A stretch of 12,601 nt of DNA from Betaproteobacteria bacterium (GCA_009927195.1 RFNL01000119.1:1-12601), one strand, 5' to 3'; positions 1 through 6,969 are shown, counted from the first letter of the stretch. Notes: a model not told the origin generated them from the letters alone. A program made the numbers and translations.

Positions 1-282
1 GATATCCGTGCGCATGCGGTGGAACAATACCGCCGTTTGATGGCGTCTTTGCAATCGCGTGTGCAGGCTTTGCCAACGGGCCAGTGGCTGAGCGGCGAGC
101 ACCTCGGACCGGTGGATGCCTACGCCTTGACCGTCGCCCGCTGGGCCACCATGGCAGGTATTGCACCGACCGAGATGGCCCCGCTATGGGCTTATGTGCA
201 GCGCGTGGCCGCTGACCCTGCGGTGGCGCGTGCGATTGAGCGCGAACGCTTGAACCTGAACATGCACAAGCCCGCCGCCTGA
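1..282 (+). CDS. Glutathione S-transferase-like protein, C-terminal part (5' truncated by window edge)
   Basis: The reading frame is open from the first base (DIRAHAVEQYRRL...) to the TGA at 280-282, so only the last 93 residues are visible. The pattern resembles the all-helical C-terminal domain of cytosolic GSTs. A phrase like 'QWLSGEHLGPVDAYALTVARWA' matches the family stretch where a short loop leads into the helix carrying the conserved Asp (here the D in GPVDAYAL) that caps and stabilises the fold. The protein would conjugate or reduce small electrophiles with glutathione in the cytoplasm. The N-terminal thioredoxin-like domain that holds the catalytic residue lies outside the window, so activity and subclass cannot be judged. 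The GTG at 19 is internal and is not taken as a start. The gene converges on the sensor kinase, with only 13 bp between the stop codons. Confidence 0.75.
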   Translation, partial: DIRAHAVEQYRRLMASLQSRVQALPTGQWLSGEHLGPVDAYALTVARWATMAGIAPTEMAPLWAYVQRVAADPAVARAIERERLNLNMHKPAA

Positions 283-295
283 GCCGGCACGGGCT

Positions 296-1756
296 TCAAG
301 CCCTTGGGCCAGCGCCTGGACGCGCGCTGGCAAACTGCACCGTGAACAATGCCCCAGGTGTTTGGCAGTGGGGTTGGGCATCGGTGATGGAAAGCTTGGC
401 CCCGTGTTTGGCGGCGATCTCCATCACGATGGGCAGCCCCAGGCCAGAACCGTCGGCCTCGGTGCCCAAGGCACGGTAAAAAGGCTGGAATACCAACTCT
501 CGCTCGGCGGGCGCGATACCAGGCCCTGAATCCTCCACTTGCAGCCACACCTGCTTCTCATCGGCCATGGGGATGACCCGTGCGGTGATCACGCCAGGGC
601 GTTCCGGGCTTGATGGTGTGTAGTTGATGGCGTTGTCCACCAAATTGCGAATCAGCTCTTTGATCAAGGTCGGGTGACCCACGGTCAATGCCTGACCTTG
701 GCCTGCTTCGGGGCCTTCATAGCCCAGGTCGATGGCGCGGTCCATGGCAATGGGCAAAGAGTCTTGCACCACCTCCAAGGTCAGGGCCACCAAGTCACAG
801 GCTTGGGTCGGAATCACCGCGCCCGTGCTCTCTGCACGCGCCAAGGACAGCAATTGGTTGACCGTGTGGGTGGCCCGCATGCTCGATCGCCCTATTTGCT
901 GCAAGGATTGTTTGAGCTCGTCGGCACTGGCCCCAGCGCGTTGCGCCAAGTCGGCTTGCATGCGCAGTCCGGCCAAAGGGGTTTTGAGCTGGTGCGCGGC
1001 ATCGGCCAAGAAGCGTTTTTGGGTGGCGATGGATTCATTCAAGCGGTTGAGCAAGTCGTTGATCGAAGATACCAAGGGGGCCACCTCCAGCGGTACCACC
1101 CGATCGTCCAGCGGACTCATGTCATCGGGCTTGCGCAAACGGATGCGCTCCTCCAGTTGGCTCAGCGGCTTGATGCCCCGCGCCAGCGCCAGCCATACCA
1201 GCAGCACGGCCAGCGGCAAGATGACAAACTGGGGCAGCATCACGCCTTTGATGATCTCAGTGGCCAGCACCGAGCGTTTGCCCAAGGTCTCGCCCACTTG
1301 CACCAAGGCGGCAGGGCTGTCGGGGCCATTGGGGTAGACCCACAAATAAGCCACCCGAATGGCCACGCCGTGGATGGCATCGTCGCGAAATTGTGTGGCC
1401 TGGGTAGTTTCTCCTGCGCTGGGCGGAAGGCTGGGCGGGGGGAAGTCACGGTCGCCACTGAGCAGTTCGCCACGGGGCCCGAGCACCTGGTAAAAGACCT
1501 CGTCCACTTCATCTGCGCGCAAGATGTCGCCAGCGGCACCCGGCAGGCTGAATTCGCTGCGCGGCGAAGTGCGCACCATCTGCGCCAGCGCCTGGGCGTT
1601 GTACTCCAGGCCTCGGTCAAAGGGTTGGCTGGCGATGCCTTGCGCCACCAACCAAGTCAGCGCCAAACTGACCGGCCACAGCAGCAGCAATGGGGTGAGC
1701 ATCCAATCCAAAATCTCGCCAAACAGCGAGCGCTGTTCACGCTGGAAAATCTTCAT
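296..1756 (-). CDS. tctE: TctE-type two-component sensor histidine kinase
   Basis: This 486-residue inner-membrane kinase would sense a periplasmic signal and phosphorylate the response regulator encoded just upstream. A first membrane helix spans about residues 18-40 and a second about 172-191. Between them is a periplasmic domain of about 130 residues, as in the TctE/QseC class. A HAMP-like linker (about 192-243) leads to the dimerisation helix, with the phospho-accepting His in AAHQLKTPLAG (H255). The ATP-binding domain has an N box with NLVDNAINYTP (371-381), a G1 box DSGPGI (409-414), an F box FQPFYR and a G2 box GSGLGLPIV (436-444). No key residue is missing. The ATG at 1756 lies 18 bp after the regulator's stop, so the two are co-transcribed. 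The tctE symbol rests on architecture and N-terminal similarity from memory. The signal is not known, and no tctA or tctB gene is present here. Confidence 0.88.
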   Translation of the reverse strand: MKIFQREQRSLFGEILDWMLTPLLLLWPVSLALTWLVAQGIASQPFDRGLEYNAQALAQMVRTSPRSEFSLPGAAGDILRADEVDEVFYQVLGPRGELLSGDRDFPPPSLPPSAGETTQATQFRDDAIHGVAIRVAYLWVYPNGPDSPAALVQVGETLGKRSVLATEIIKGVMLPQFVILPLAVLLVWLALARGIKPLSQLEERIRLRKPDDMSPLDDRVVPLEVAPLVSSINDLLNRLNESIATQKRFLADAAHQLKTPLAGLRMQADLAQRAGASADELKQSLQQIGRSSMRATHTVNQLLSLARAESTGAVIPTQACDLVALTLEVVQDSLPIAMDRAIDLGYEGPEAGQGQALTVGHPTLIKELIRNLVDNAINYTPSSPERPGVITARVIPMADEKQVWLQVEDSGPGIAPAERELVFQPFYRALGTEADGSGLGLPIVMEIAAKHGAKLSITDAQPHCQTPGALFTVQFASARPGAGPRA

Positions 1757-1774
1757 GGCATGGATTGTGGGCGC

Positions 1775-2449
1775 TCAGGCCGGTATTTTTTCCAGGCAAT
1801 AGCCCAAGCCGCGCACGGTGGCAATGCGGATCGGGCCCTTTTCAATTTTTTTGCGCAGACGGTGAATGTAGACCTCGATGGCGTTATTGCTCACCTCCTC
1901 ACCCCATTCGCACAGGTGCTCAACCAACTGGTCTTTGCTGACCAGACGGCCCGATCGTTGCAGCAGCACTTCCAGCAAACCGAGCTCGCGCGCTGAAAGA
2001 TCGACCATCTTGCCGTCAATGGTGGCAACCCGGCCGGATTGGTCGTACACCAGCGGACCGTGCTTGATGGTGGAGGTGGCGCCGCCCATGCCCCGGCGGG
2101 TGAGGGCGCGCACCCGCGCTTCAAGTTCTTGCAGCGAAAACGGTTTGGCCATGTAGTCATCGGCACCGTAGTCCAATCCTTTGACGCGTTCCTCCACGCT
2201 GTCAGCGGCGGTCAAGATCAGCACAGGCATGGAAGAGCCGCGTGAGCGCATGCGCTTGAGCACCTCCAAGCCATGCAACCTGGGCAAGCCCAGGTCCAGG
2301 ATCAACAGGTCAAACTCATCGGTGGTCATCAGGGCCGCATCGGCCTCACTACCGCTGGCCACATGATCAACCGCCGCGCCGGAGGCGCGCAAGGTGCGCA
2401 ACAGACCGTCAGCCAGCACCTGGTCATCTTCGGCGATGAGTATGCGCAT
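1775..2449 (-). CDS. tctD: OmpR/PhoB-family response regulator (TctD-like)
   Basis: This is a 224-residue transcription regulator that accepts phosphate from the neighbouring kinase. The receiver domain occupies residues 1-115. It has the acidic pair in AEDD (D8, D9), phospho-acceptor D52 in LILDLGLPRLHG, switch T80 in LILTAAD and K102 in MAKPFS. The winged-helix DNA-binding domain (about 127-222) contains LSARELGLLEVLL, the recognition-helix segment NNAIEVYIHRLRKKI and the terminal IATVRGLGYCL hairpin typical of OmpR/PhoB proteins. I chose the ATG at 2449 because MRILIAEDD is the canonical first strand and CAGGAG lies just upstream. A start at 2479 would add ten residues with no family counterpart. 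The kinase follows after 18 bp and a MarR gene precedes it by 86 bp on the same strand. Targets are unknown. Classical TctDE controls tricarboxylate uptake. Confidence 0.9.
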   Translation of the reverse strand: MRILIAEDDQVLADGLLRTLRASGAAVDHVASGSEADAALMTTDEFDLLILDLGLPRLHGLEVLKRMRSRGSSMPVLILTAADSVEERVKGLDYGADDYMAKPFSLQELEARVRALTRRGMGGATSTIKHGPLVYDQSGRVATIDGKMVDLSARELGLLEVLLQRSGRLVSKDQLVEHLCEWGEEVSNNAIEVYIHRLRKKIEKGPIRIATVRGLGYCLEKIPA

Positions 2450-2497
2450 GGGGTCTCCTGTATTTGGCCCTTGGGCCATTGTTTGGAATCATTCTAG

Positions 2498-2519
2498 GTG
2501 GGGCAGGCCAAGCCCCCAC
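2498..2519 (-). repeat. Imperfect inverted repeat between marR-like gene and tctD
   Basis: GTGGGGC at 2498-2504 pairs with GCCCCCAC at 2512-2519 around a 7-base loop, with one bulged base. It follows the MarR stop (2536) on the transcribed strand. No T-run follows it, so a terminator role is only possible. A second short palindrome, TGGCCC-TT-GGGCCA (2465-2478), sits just upstream of the tctD ribosome binding site. Confidence 0.3.
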
Positions 2520-2535
2520 TGGTGTTTCCGATAGG

Positions 2536-3033
2536 TCAGCGCCACCCCTGGGCGTAGGCCTCCAGGCCCAGGGCCACCACCGTGGCCACCTCAGCGCCCA
2601 CCTCTTGGCTGAATTCGGCCTGTGCCTGCGCCACCGCTTGTTTGAAGGCGTCCAGCCAAGCCAGTCCATCGGGCGTGAAGGCAATGCGTTTCGCGCGCGC
2701 ATCATTGCTGTCGCTCAAACGCTGCACCAGACCCCAAGCCTCGCATTGATCGACCAAGGCCCCCATGGCCTGCTTACTCATACCCGCCAATTCGGCCAAC
2801 TCGCTCAGGCGTGAACCCTCGAGGGCCAAATGGCGTGTGATGTGGATGTGGGCCGCGCTCACCTGGTTGCGCGCGGCCAGGTTGGACAAGGCCAGCGGCA
2901 CGTCCGCGTTGTGCGCCATCAGGTAGAGCACCCGGGCGTCGAAGCGGCGCATGGCGTGGCCCAGCAAGCGGCCCAGGTGAAGCTGGCGCCAATCGGGGGG
3001 CAGTGTTTCACTCAAGGCATGGCCCTGGCGCAA
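2536..3033 (-). CDS. MarR-family transcriptional regulator
   Basis: This predicted dimeric DNA-binding repressor has about 159-165 residues, depending on the start. Helices at about 17-70 (LGRLLGHAMRRFDARVLYLM...) match the MarR dimerisation part. The winged helix-turn-helix lies at about 73-122: SRLSELAELAGMSKQAMGALVDQ forms the HTH, and the DARAKRIAFTPDG segment is the wing with the characteristic Asp-x-Arg (D111, R113). The start is uncertain. The frame contains no upstream ATG or GTG before its stop at 3118-3120, so the gene must begin at TTG 3033, TTG 3015 or later. TTG 3033 lies inside a strong inverted repeat. The gene is divergent from the amidase-Bug pair with about 150 bp between them, the classic arrangement for a MarR protein that controls its own gene and its neighbour. 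It also lies 86 bp ahead of tctD on the same strand. The ligand is unknown. Confidence 0.85.
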   Translation of the reverse strand: MRQGHALSETLPPDWRQLHLGRLLGHAMRRFDARVLYLMAHNADVPLALSNLAARNQVSAAHIHITRHLALEGSRLSELAELAGMSKQAMGALVDQCEAWGLVQRLSDSNDARAKRIAFTPDGLAWLDAFKQAVAQAQAEFSQEVGAEVATVVALGLEAYAQGWR

Positions 3034-3060
3034 ACCCTGGCCAGGGCGTTGCAGGGTTTG
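3031..3060. promoter_or_regulatory. Nested inverted repeats over the MarR start codon (possible autoregulatory operator)
   Basis: CAAACCCTG (3031-3039) and CAGGGTTTG (3052-3060) are perfect 9-base arms 21 bp apart centre to centre, close to two helical turns. A perfect 12-base palindrome, CCCTGGCCAGGG (3035-3046), overlaps the left arm. Two-turn spacing fits a dimeric regulator, but an RNA hairpin that masks the start would fit equally well. Confidence 0.4.
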
Positions 3061-3102
3061 GGGAAAACTTTGTACATCATCTGGAGAGGCGCGCTTGGGT
3101 CG

Positions 3103-3138
3103 TTGAAGTTTATATTCTCAATCGGTCAAGGCGGTAAA
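3103..3138 (-). promoter_or_regulatory. Candidate marR promoter with overlapping imperfect palindrome
   Basis: On the minus strand TTTACC (3138-3133) and TATAAA (3114-3109) are separated by 18 bp and resemble sigma-70 -35 and -10 elements (4/6 and 5/6 matches). The -10 lies within a 19-bp AT-rich element bounded by TTGA and TCAA (3103-3121). That size and composition suit a MarR operator. The placement between divergent genes would allow control of both. This is a pattern-based prediction only. Confidence 0.3.
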
Positions 3139-3153
3139 GTCGAAGCCCATACC

Positions 3154-3180
3154 ATGTCAGCCATTGACGAGAAGGATTGA
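3154..3180 (+). other. Possible 8-codon leader ORF (MSAIDEKD) abutting the amidase
   Basis: ATG at 3154 opens eight codons that end with TGA at 3178-3180, directly followed by the amidase ATG (TGAATG) in the same frame. The amidase ribosome binding site GAAGGA (3171-3176) lies inside it. The ORF has no clear Shine-Dalgarno sequence of its own, so it may be chance. If translated, it would couple to the amidase by termination-reinitiation. Confidence 0.2.
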
Positions 3181-4491
3181 ATGAAGAATATTCCGTGGGT
3201 AGAGCAGTCGGCCGTCGCAGTGGCCCAAGCCTTGCAAAACCGAAGCTTATCGGCCAAAACCTATGTCCAAGCCTGTTTGGACCAAATTGAGCAATCAGAA
3301 CCGCAGGTCCGTGCCTTCGCATACTTGGCCCGCGATGCCGCATTGAAGCACGCCCAATGGTTGGATGGTCAGGCGATTCTAGGGGGCATGCATGGATTGA
3401 CGGTGGGCATCAAAGATGTGTTTGACACGCATGACATGCCCACACAAGGCGGCTCCCAAGTATTTCAGGGGTACCAGCCCGTGCAAGACGCGGCCTGCAT
3501 TGCCACCTTGCGCAAAGCCGGCGGCGTGATGTTGGGCAAAACCGTCACCACCGAATTGGCCACATTCCCCACCAATGGCACGCGCAACCCGCGCCAACTC
3601 AACCACACACCGGGCGGTTCCTCCTCGGGCTCGGCCGCTGCCGTTGCCGCCAACATGGTCAGCTTTGCCACGGGGACACAAACCATGGGCTCGACCATTC
3701 GCCCTTGTGGTTACTGTGGTGTCACAGGTTACAAGCCGACCTACAACTTGGTGCCCAAACGCGGCGTTTGGCCCAATGCCGACTCCTGCGACACGGTGGG
3801 ACTGGTGGCCAGAAATGTCCGCGACGTGGCTTTTTTTGCGGCGCAGATCGCGCGCTATCCAGATTTATTGATTCCCGATGAGGCGATCGCCTTGGATCAG
3901 CGACCCACGGTTGGCTTGTGCAAAACCTTTGAATGGGAATTGGCCGACCTGCATATCCAAAATGCCTTTCTCCAATCTGCCCGTGCTTTGGAAAAAGCAG
4001 GGGCCAAGGTCGTTGAGATTGCGCTGCCACCTGCTTTTTCGCAGATGCTCAAGGCGCACACCACGGTGGTGCATTTTGAAATGAGCGGCGGCTTCATGGA
4101 CATATTGAGCCGCCACGCCGACAAAATGCGACCGCCGCTGCGCCAGCGCAGCTTGGAGGGCTTGTCGGTGACCGGTCGCGAGTACCAGGCGGCACAAGCA
4201 TTGGCACACCAATGCCGGGCATCGTTTGACCAGGTCTTGGGGGCCTGTGATGTGCTGTTCGTGCCCGCCGCAACCGGTGAGGCTCCCCTTGGACAGGATT
4301 ACTCGGGCGATACGCGCATGAATCAGGTTTGGACCTTGATGCACGGCCCTTGCATTTCTGTCACTGGCGGCCATGGGCCCCATGGCTTGCCCTTGGCCAT
4401 GCAAGTGGTGGGGCGCATCCACGATGACCAACGCACCTTGCTAGCGGCGCATTGGATCGACACCATACTCCGGAACGCGCTGAATGCCTGA
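3181..4491 (+). CDS. Amidase-signature family hydrolase
   Basis: This is a 436-residue cytoplasmic enzyme of the amidase-signature superfamily (GatA, AtzE, malonamidase, aryl amidases), which hydrolyses C-N amide bonds with a Ser-cisSer-Lys triad. The triad is visible: K78 in TVGIKDVFDT, cis-Ser S147 in the TPGGSSSGSAAAVAA glycine/serine loop, and nucleophile S171 in GTQTMGSTIRPCGYCG. The spacings (69 and 24 residues) match those I recall for bacterial malonamidase. Length is normal for the stand-alone members. The ATG at 3181 has GAAGGA just upstream. No GatB or GatC lies nearby, and the remote C-terminus argues against a tRNA amidotransferase role. It is followed after 44 bp by a Bug periplasmic binding protein on the same strand, so the two are probably one operon, with a divergent MarR gene as likely regulator. 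The substrate is not determinable; an imported amide or carbamoyl compound is a reasonable inference. Confidence 0.88.
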   Translation: MKNIPWVEQSAVAVAQALQNRSLSAKTYVQACLDQIEQSEPQVRAFAYLARDAALKHAQWLDGQAILGGMHGLTVGIKDVFDTHDMPTQGGSQVFQGYQPVQDAACIATLRKAGGVMLGKTVTTELATFPTNGTRNPRQLNHTPGGSSSGSAAAVAANMVSFATGTQTMGSTIRPCGYCGVTGYKPTYNLVPKRGVWPNADSCDTVGLVARNVRDVAFFAAQIARYPDLLIPDEAIALDQRPTVGLCKTFEWELADLHIQNAFLQSARALEKAGAKVVEIALPPAFSQMLKAHTTVVHFEMSGGFMDILSRHADKMRPPLRQRSLEGLSVTGREYQAAQALAHQCRASFDQVLGACDVLFVPAATGEAPLGQDYSGDTRMNQVWTLMHGPCISVTGGHGPHGLPLAMQVVGRIHDDQRTLLAAHWIDTILRNALNA

Positions 4492-4535
4492 AATCTTTTG
4501 CGAATCAGAGTTTTATCCCGTTTTAAAGGACACCA

Positions 4536-5504
4536 ATGAAAGTTTTTTCAGCTTTTGCCTTTTTCTTTTTATATGCCCTGCTCACCGCCTTTGGCGTGGG
4601 GGCCCAAACCTATCCGAGCCAGCCCATCAAGCTGGTCATGCCATTCACCCCCGGCACAGCCTCTGAAAATGCCTTGCGCTTGGTGCTGGACAAACTCAGC
4701 GAAAACTTGAAACAACCCATTTTGCTGGACAACAGGCCCGGTGCAGGCTCGACCTTGGGCACAGAGCAAGCGGCCCGGGCGCAGCCCGACGGACACACAT
4801 TGCTGGCGAGCTACAACAGCGCGATTGCGCCAGGTGCTTTGCTCTACAACAAGCTGGGCTATGACCCGGTCAAAGACTTTAAACACATTGCCCTGATCGG
4901 CGTATTTCCGCAGTTCATGGTGGTCAGAAGCGACCATCCCGCGAAAACCGTGCAAGACTTTTTGGCCATGGTCAAGGCCAAGCCTGGGGCGATCAATTAC
5001 TCATCTGCCGGGGTGGGCACATCGGGGTTTTTGGCGGCAGAGATGCTCAAGCAAGCAATGAAGTTGGACATGACCCATGTGCCCTACAAAGGTCCGGCAC
5101 CGGCCATGGCCGATTTGCTGGGTGGGCGCTTGGACATGGTGTTCACTTCGAGTGCGGCCTCCTTGGTGGCTGCGGGCAAGTTGCGCATCCTTGCGGTCAC
5201 CAGTGAAAAACGACTGGCCTTGTACCCCGATGTCCCTGCCTTGTCTGAAATTTCCCCCAAAGTGCAAGCGGTATCGTGGGTGGGCATATCCGCACCGGCG
5301 CAAACACCCACGGCCATCACCCAGCGCCTGGAGAAAGAAATATTGGCCATTTTGCAAAACCCAGATATGCGTCAACGCTTGAGCGACCCGGTCTTTGGCA
5401 TGACACTCACACCATTGGGGTCCGAGCGGTTTGTCGAGTTCATTCAGACGGAATTGAACACCTGGGCACCCGTGATCAAAGCGGCCCAAATCGTCATGAA
5501 CTGA
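4536..5504 (+). CDS. Bug-family (TctC-like) periplasmic solute-binding protein
   Basis: This is a 322-residue secreted binding protein of the tripartite tricarboxylate transporter (TTT) receptor family. A signal peptide (residues 1-23, hydrophobic FSAFAFFFLYALLTAFGVGA) precedes the mature start QTYPSQPIKLVMPFTPG. That is followed by the family features NRPGAGSTLGTEQAARAQPDGHTLL, the NYSSAGVGTSGFLAAEML ligand-loop region, THVPYKGPAPAMADLLGGRLDM and VPALSE. The first ligand loop reads PFTPGTASEN rather than the commoner PFxxGGxxD, which suggests altered substrate contacts. The ATG at 4536 has AAAGGA upstream. It is an orphan receptor, with no TctA or TctB membrane gene in the window, as is usual for the large Bug families of Burkholderiales. 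It shares an operon with the amidase and ends 20 bp from the convergent Rieske gene's stop. Ligand unknown, probably a carboxylate or amide. Confidence 0.92.
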   Translation: MKVFSAFAFFFLYALLTAFGVGAQTYPSQPIKLVMPFTPGTASENALRLVLDKLSENLKQPILLDNRPGAGSTLGTEQAARAQPDGHTLLASYNSAIAPGALLYNKLGYDPVKDFKHIALIGVFPQFMVVRSDHPAKTVQDFLAMVKAKPGAINYSSAGVGTSGFLAAEMLKQAMKLDMTHVPYKGPAPAMADLLGGRLDMVFTSSAASLVAAGKLRILAVTSEKRLALYPDVPALSEISPKVQAVSWVGISAPAQTPTAITQRLEKEILAILQNPDMRQRLSDPVFGMTLTPLGSERFVEFIQTELNTWAPVIKAAQIVMN

Positions 5505-5524
5505 TGGCTGCAATTGCAGCGGCA

Positions 5525-6769
5525 TTAAGCAAAGTATGGTTTGGACAGGGCTTTGAGGTTTGCCACGATGTGAGCTTGCCGCAACGCGGGCGGCAGCGCA
5601 TCGGCCGCCAATATGATGGCTTGAACCGAGCGACCTATCGCCAACAACTCTTGACTCGACAAGGTCAATGTGCCTTGGGCCGGCATGGGGTCGGGCCGAT
5701 GCAGCACCACATTGCAGGTCCAGGTGGGCGTTTGGCCATCGATGCTGCGCGGAGGTTGATGCGCTTTGTCTAAGCCTTGCGCCAAGTGTCGCCGCAGCAT
5801 AACCACTCCCCGATCGCTGCTGCCTTTGTTTTCCTTGGCATGGATGGCAATGGGGCCTTGTGAGACTTCTGCCTCCCAGTCGCCAGTGTTGCGCTGCATT
5901 TCATCGTAGCAACGGTCGCCGGTTTGCCCATAAATATCCAGACGGTTCAAGCCGACTTGGCTGGCGTTGCCCAGGCCCTTGGCTTCCAGGCTGGGGCTGA
6001 AATGGCGCCAACCAAAAATCCAGCAGTGGGTGTTGTCGATCGGCACCGTCCAGCGGGTTGCGCCAATGCGCTCAAAATATTTGACCGCTTTGCCGTCCTC
6101 CCAAAACCCGGCCACTTGGCCAAAATTGGGAAAGGCCACTTCATTGAACCGCACCCACACATGGTCATCGATTTGCCGCGAGGTCAAATAACAAACCCGG
6201 TCGCCTTGCTCAAACCACTCCACCGCCGGCATTTCGCCCCAGGCTTCGGTGAGTTGAATCTCTCCCATGCGGCTGTGCAAAAAGACGGCATGCAAGGGGT
6301 CCATCAGATTTTCATGAACCTGCAACCAGTTGCATTCGTGCGAAAGTGCGTAAGGCACCAAATCCACACCATCAAACTGCATGCTGTCAAAGTTGGGAAA
6401 TGCAGGCATTTGCGCCGGCGGCCCCAGGTAGGCAAAAACCAAACCCCTGAACTCCATGACCGGGTAGGCCCCGTGCTTGACCTGTCGCAACAAGGGCGAA
6501 TGGGGGGGTTCGGCCGGGGCATCCAGCAAACGGCCGTCGTGGCTGAAGTGCCATCCGTGGTAACAACACCGAATGCCTTCATCGGTGATGCGCCCAAACT
6601 CCAAAGAGGCTCCGCGGTGGCTGCAATGTTTGTGCAGCAAGCCCACCTGGCCTTTGCGGTCGCGAAAGGCCACCAAGTCCTCGCCAAAAATGCGCAGCGC
6701 CAGGGGCAGGTCTTTCAATTGGGATGACAGGCAAACCGGTTGCCAATGCAGCCGCATCGCCTCGCCCAT
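5525..6769 (-). CDS. Rieske non-heme iron oxygenase, alpha subunit (phthalate dioxygenase-like group)
   Basis: This is the oxygenase component of a ring-hydroxylating or O-demethylating system, 414 residues from ATG 6769 (410 from ATG 6757). The Rieske [2Fe-2S] site is intact: C49 and H51 in HCSHRGASLEFG, C68 and H71 in CCYHGWHF. The catalytic domain has N147, E153, D157, H160 and H165 in the segment NWLQVHENLMDPLH-AVFLH, where the two His bind mononuclear iron. The third ligand is probably D297 in GDWEAEVSQGPI. The SSDRGVVMLRR motif near 317-327 is typical of the phthalate 4,5-dioxygenase/VanA-like group. No ferredoxin-reductase gene is adjacent, so electrons must come from a partner elsewhere. 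The start is doubtful: the in-frame sequence just before 6769 reads PGSP, the second half of the family's LLTRxGPGTPMGE motif, while the first half lies in another frame. The enzyme may therefore lack its normal N-terminal arm or be frameshifted. Substrate unknown. Confidence 0.88.
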   Translation of the reverse strand: MGEAMRLHWQPVCLSSQLKDLPLALRIFGEDLVAFRDRKGQVGLLHKHCSHRGASLEFGRITDEGIRCCYHGWHFSHDGRLLDAPAEPPHSPLLRQVKHGAYPVMEFRGLVFAYLGPPAQMPAFPNFDSMQFDGVDLVPYALSHECNWLQVHENLMDPLHAVFLHSRMGEIQLTEAWGEMPAVEWFEQGDRVCYLTSRQIDDHVWVRFNEVAFPNFGQVAGFWEDGKAVKYFERIGATRWTVPIDNTHCWIFGWRHFSPSLEAKGLGNASQVGLNRLDIYGQTGDRCYDEMQRNTGDWEAEVSQGPIAIHAKENKGSSDRGVVMLRRHLAQGLDKAHQPPRSIDGQTPTWTCNVVLHRPDPMPAQGTLTLSSQELLAIGRSVQAIILAADALPPALRQAHIVANLKALSKPYFA

Positions 6770-6876
6770 GGGGCTGCCAGGCTGGTGTGCGTGAGCAACG
6801 GGTCTTCTGCGGCTTGGTTTCTTAGGGCGTGGCCCTGGAACAGATGGGCATCAGGCAGATTAGGGTTGACGGCCAT
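6770..6876 (-). pseudogene. Frame-disrupted 5' end of the Rieske oxygenase gene
   Basis: An ATG at 6876 opens a frame that ends with EDPLLTHT (codons down to 6784). The frame of the Rieske gene reads PGSPMGEAMRLHWQPV from 6781 onward. Joined, they give LLTHT-x-PGSPMGE, which matches the N-terminal consensus LLTRxGPGTPMGEL of phthalate-type Rieske oxygenases as I remember it. A one-base deletion near 6782-6784 would explain the split. The ATG at 6876 lies six bases after the stop of the ABC ATPase remnant, as in a coupled operon. It could be a true mutation, a sequencing error or a coincidence. Confidence 0.55.
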
Positions 6877-6882
6877 GCGCGC

Positions 6883-6969
6883 TTAAATGCCCAGATAGGC
6901 CTCTTTGATCAACGGGTTTGACAGCAGGTCGGCGGACTTGCCTTCCAACAGCGGTATTCTTTGGGGTAC
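6883..6969 (-). pseudogene. C-terminal remnant of a LivF/LivG-type branched-chain ABC transporter ATPase
   Basis: Reading the minus strand from 6969 to the TAA at 6883-6885 gives 28 codons that end LLEGKSADLLSNPLIKEAYLGI. The pattern 'xGxxxDLLxNPxxxEAYLG' is the characteristic C-terminus of LivF/LivG ATPases. A stop (6970-6972) closes the frame immediately upstream. No Walker A, ABC signature or Walker B region is found before the TRAP gene. The gene is therefore a deletion remnant with no function expected. Confidence 0.7.

Noticed and set aside
674..1996. A 440-codon plus-strand frame opposite tctE and tctD
   Set aside because: It lies antisense to two well-supported genes with intact motifs. 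Its composition (Gln, His, Gly, Arg and Val rich, no domain) is the usual mirror of GC3-biased genes.
2450..2479. Ten-residue N-terminal extension of the response regulator
   Set aside because: MRILIAEDD at 2449 is the canonical receiver start and has its own ribosome binding site.
3865..4431. A 188-codon antisense frame inside the amidase gene
   Set aside because: It has no ribosome binding site or domain and lies opposite a gene with a complete catalytic triad.
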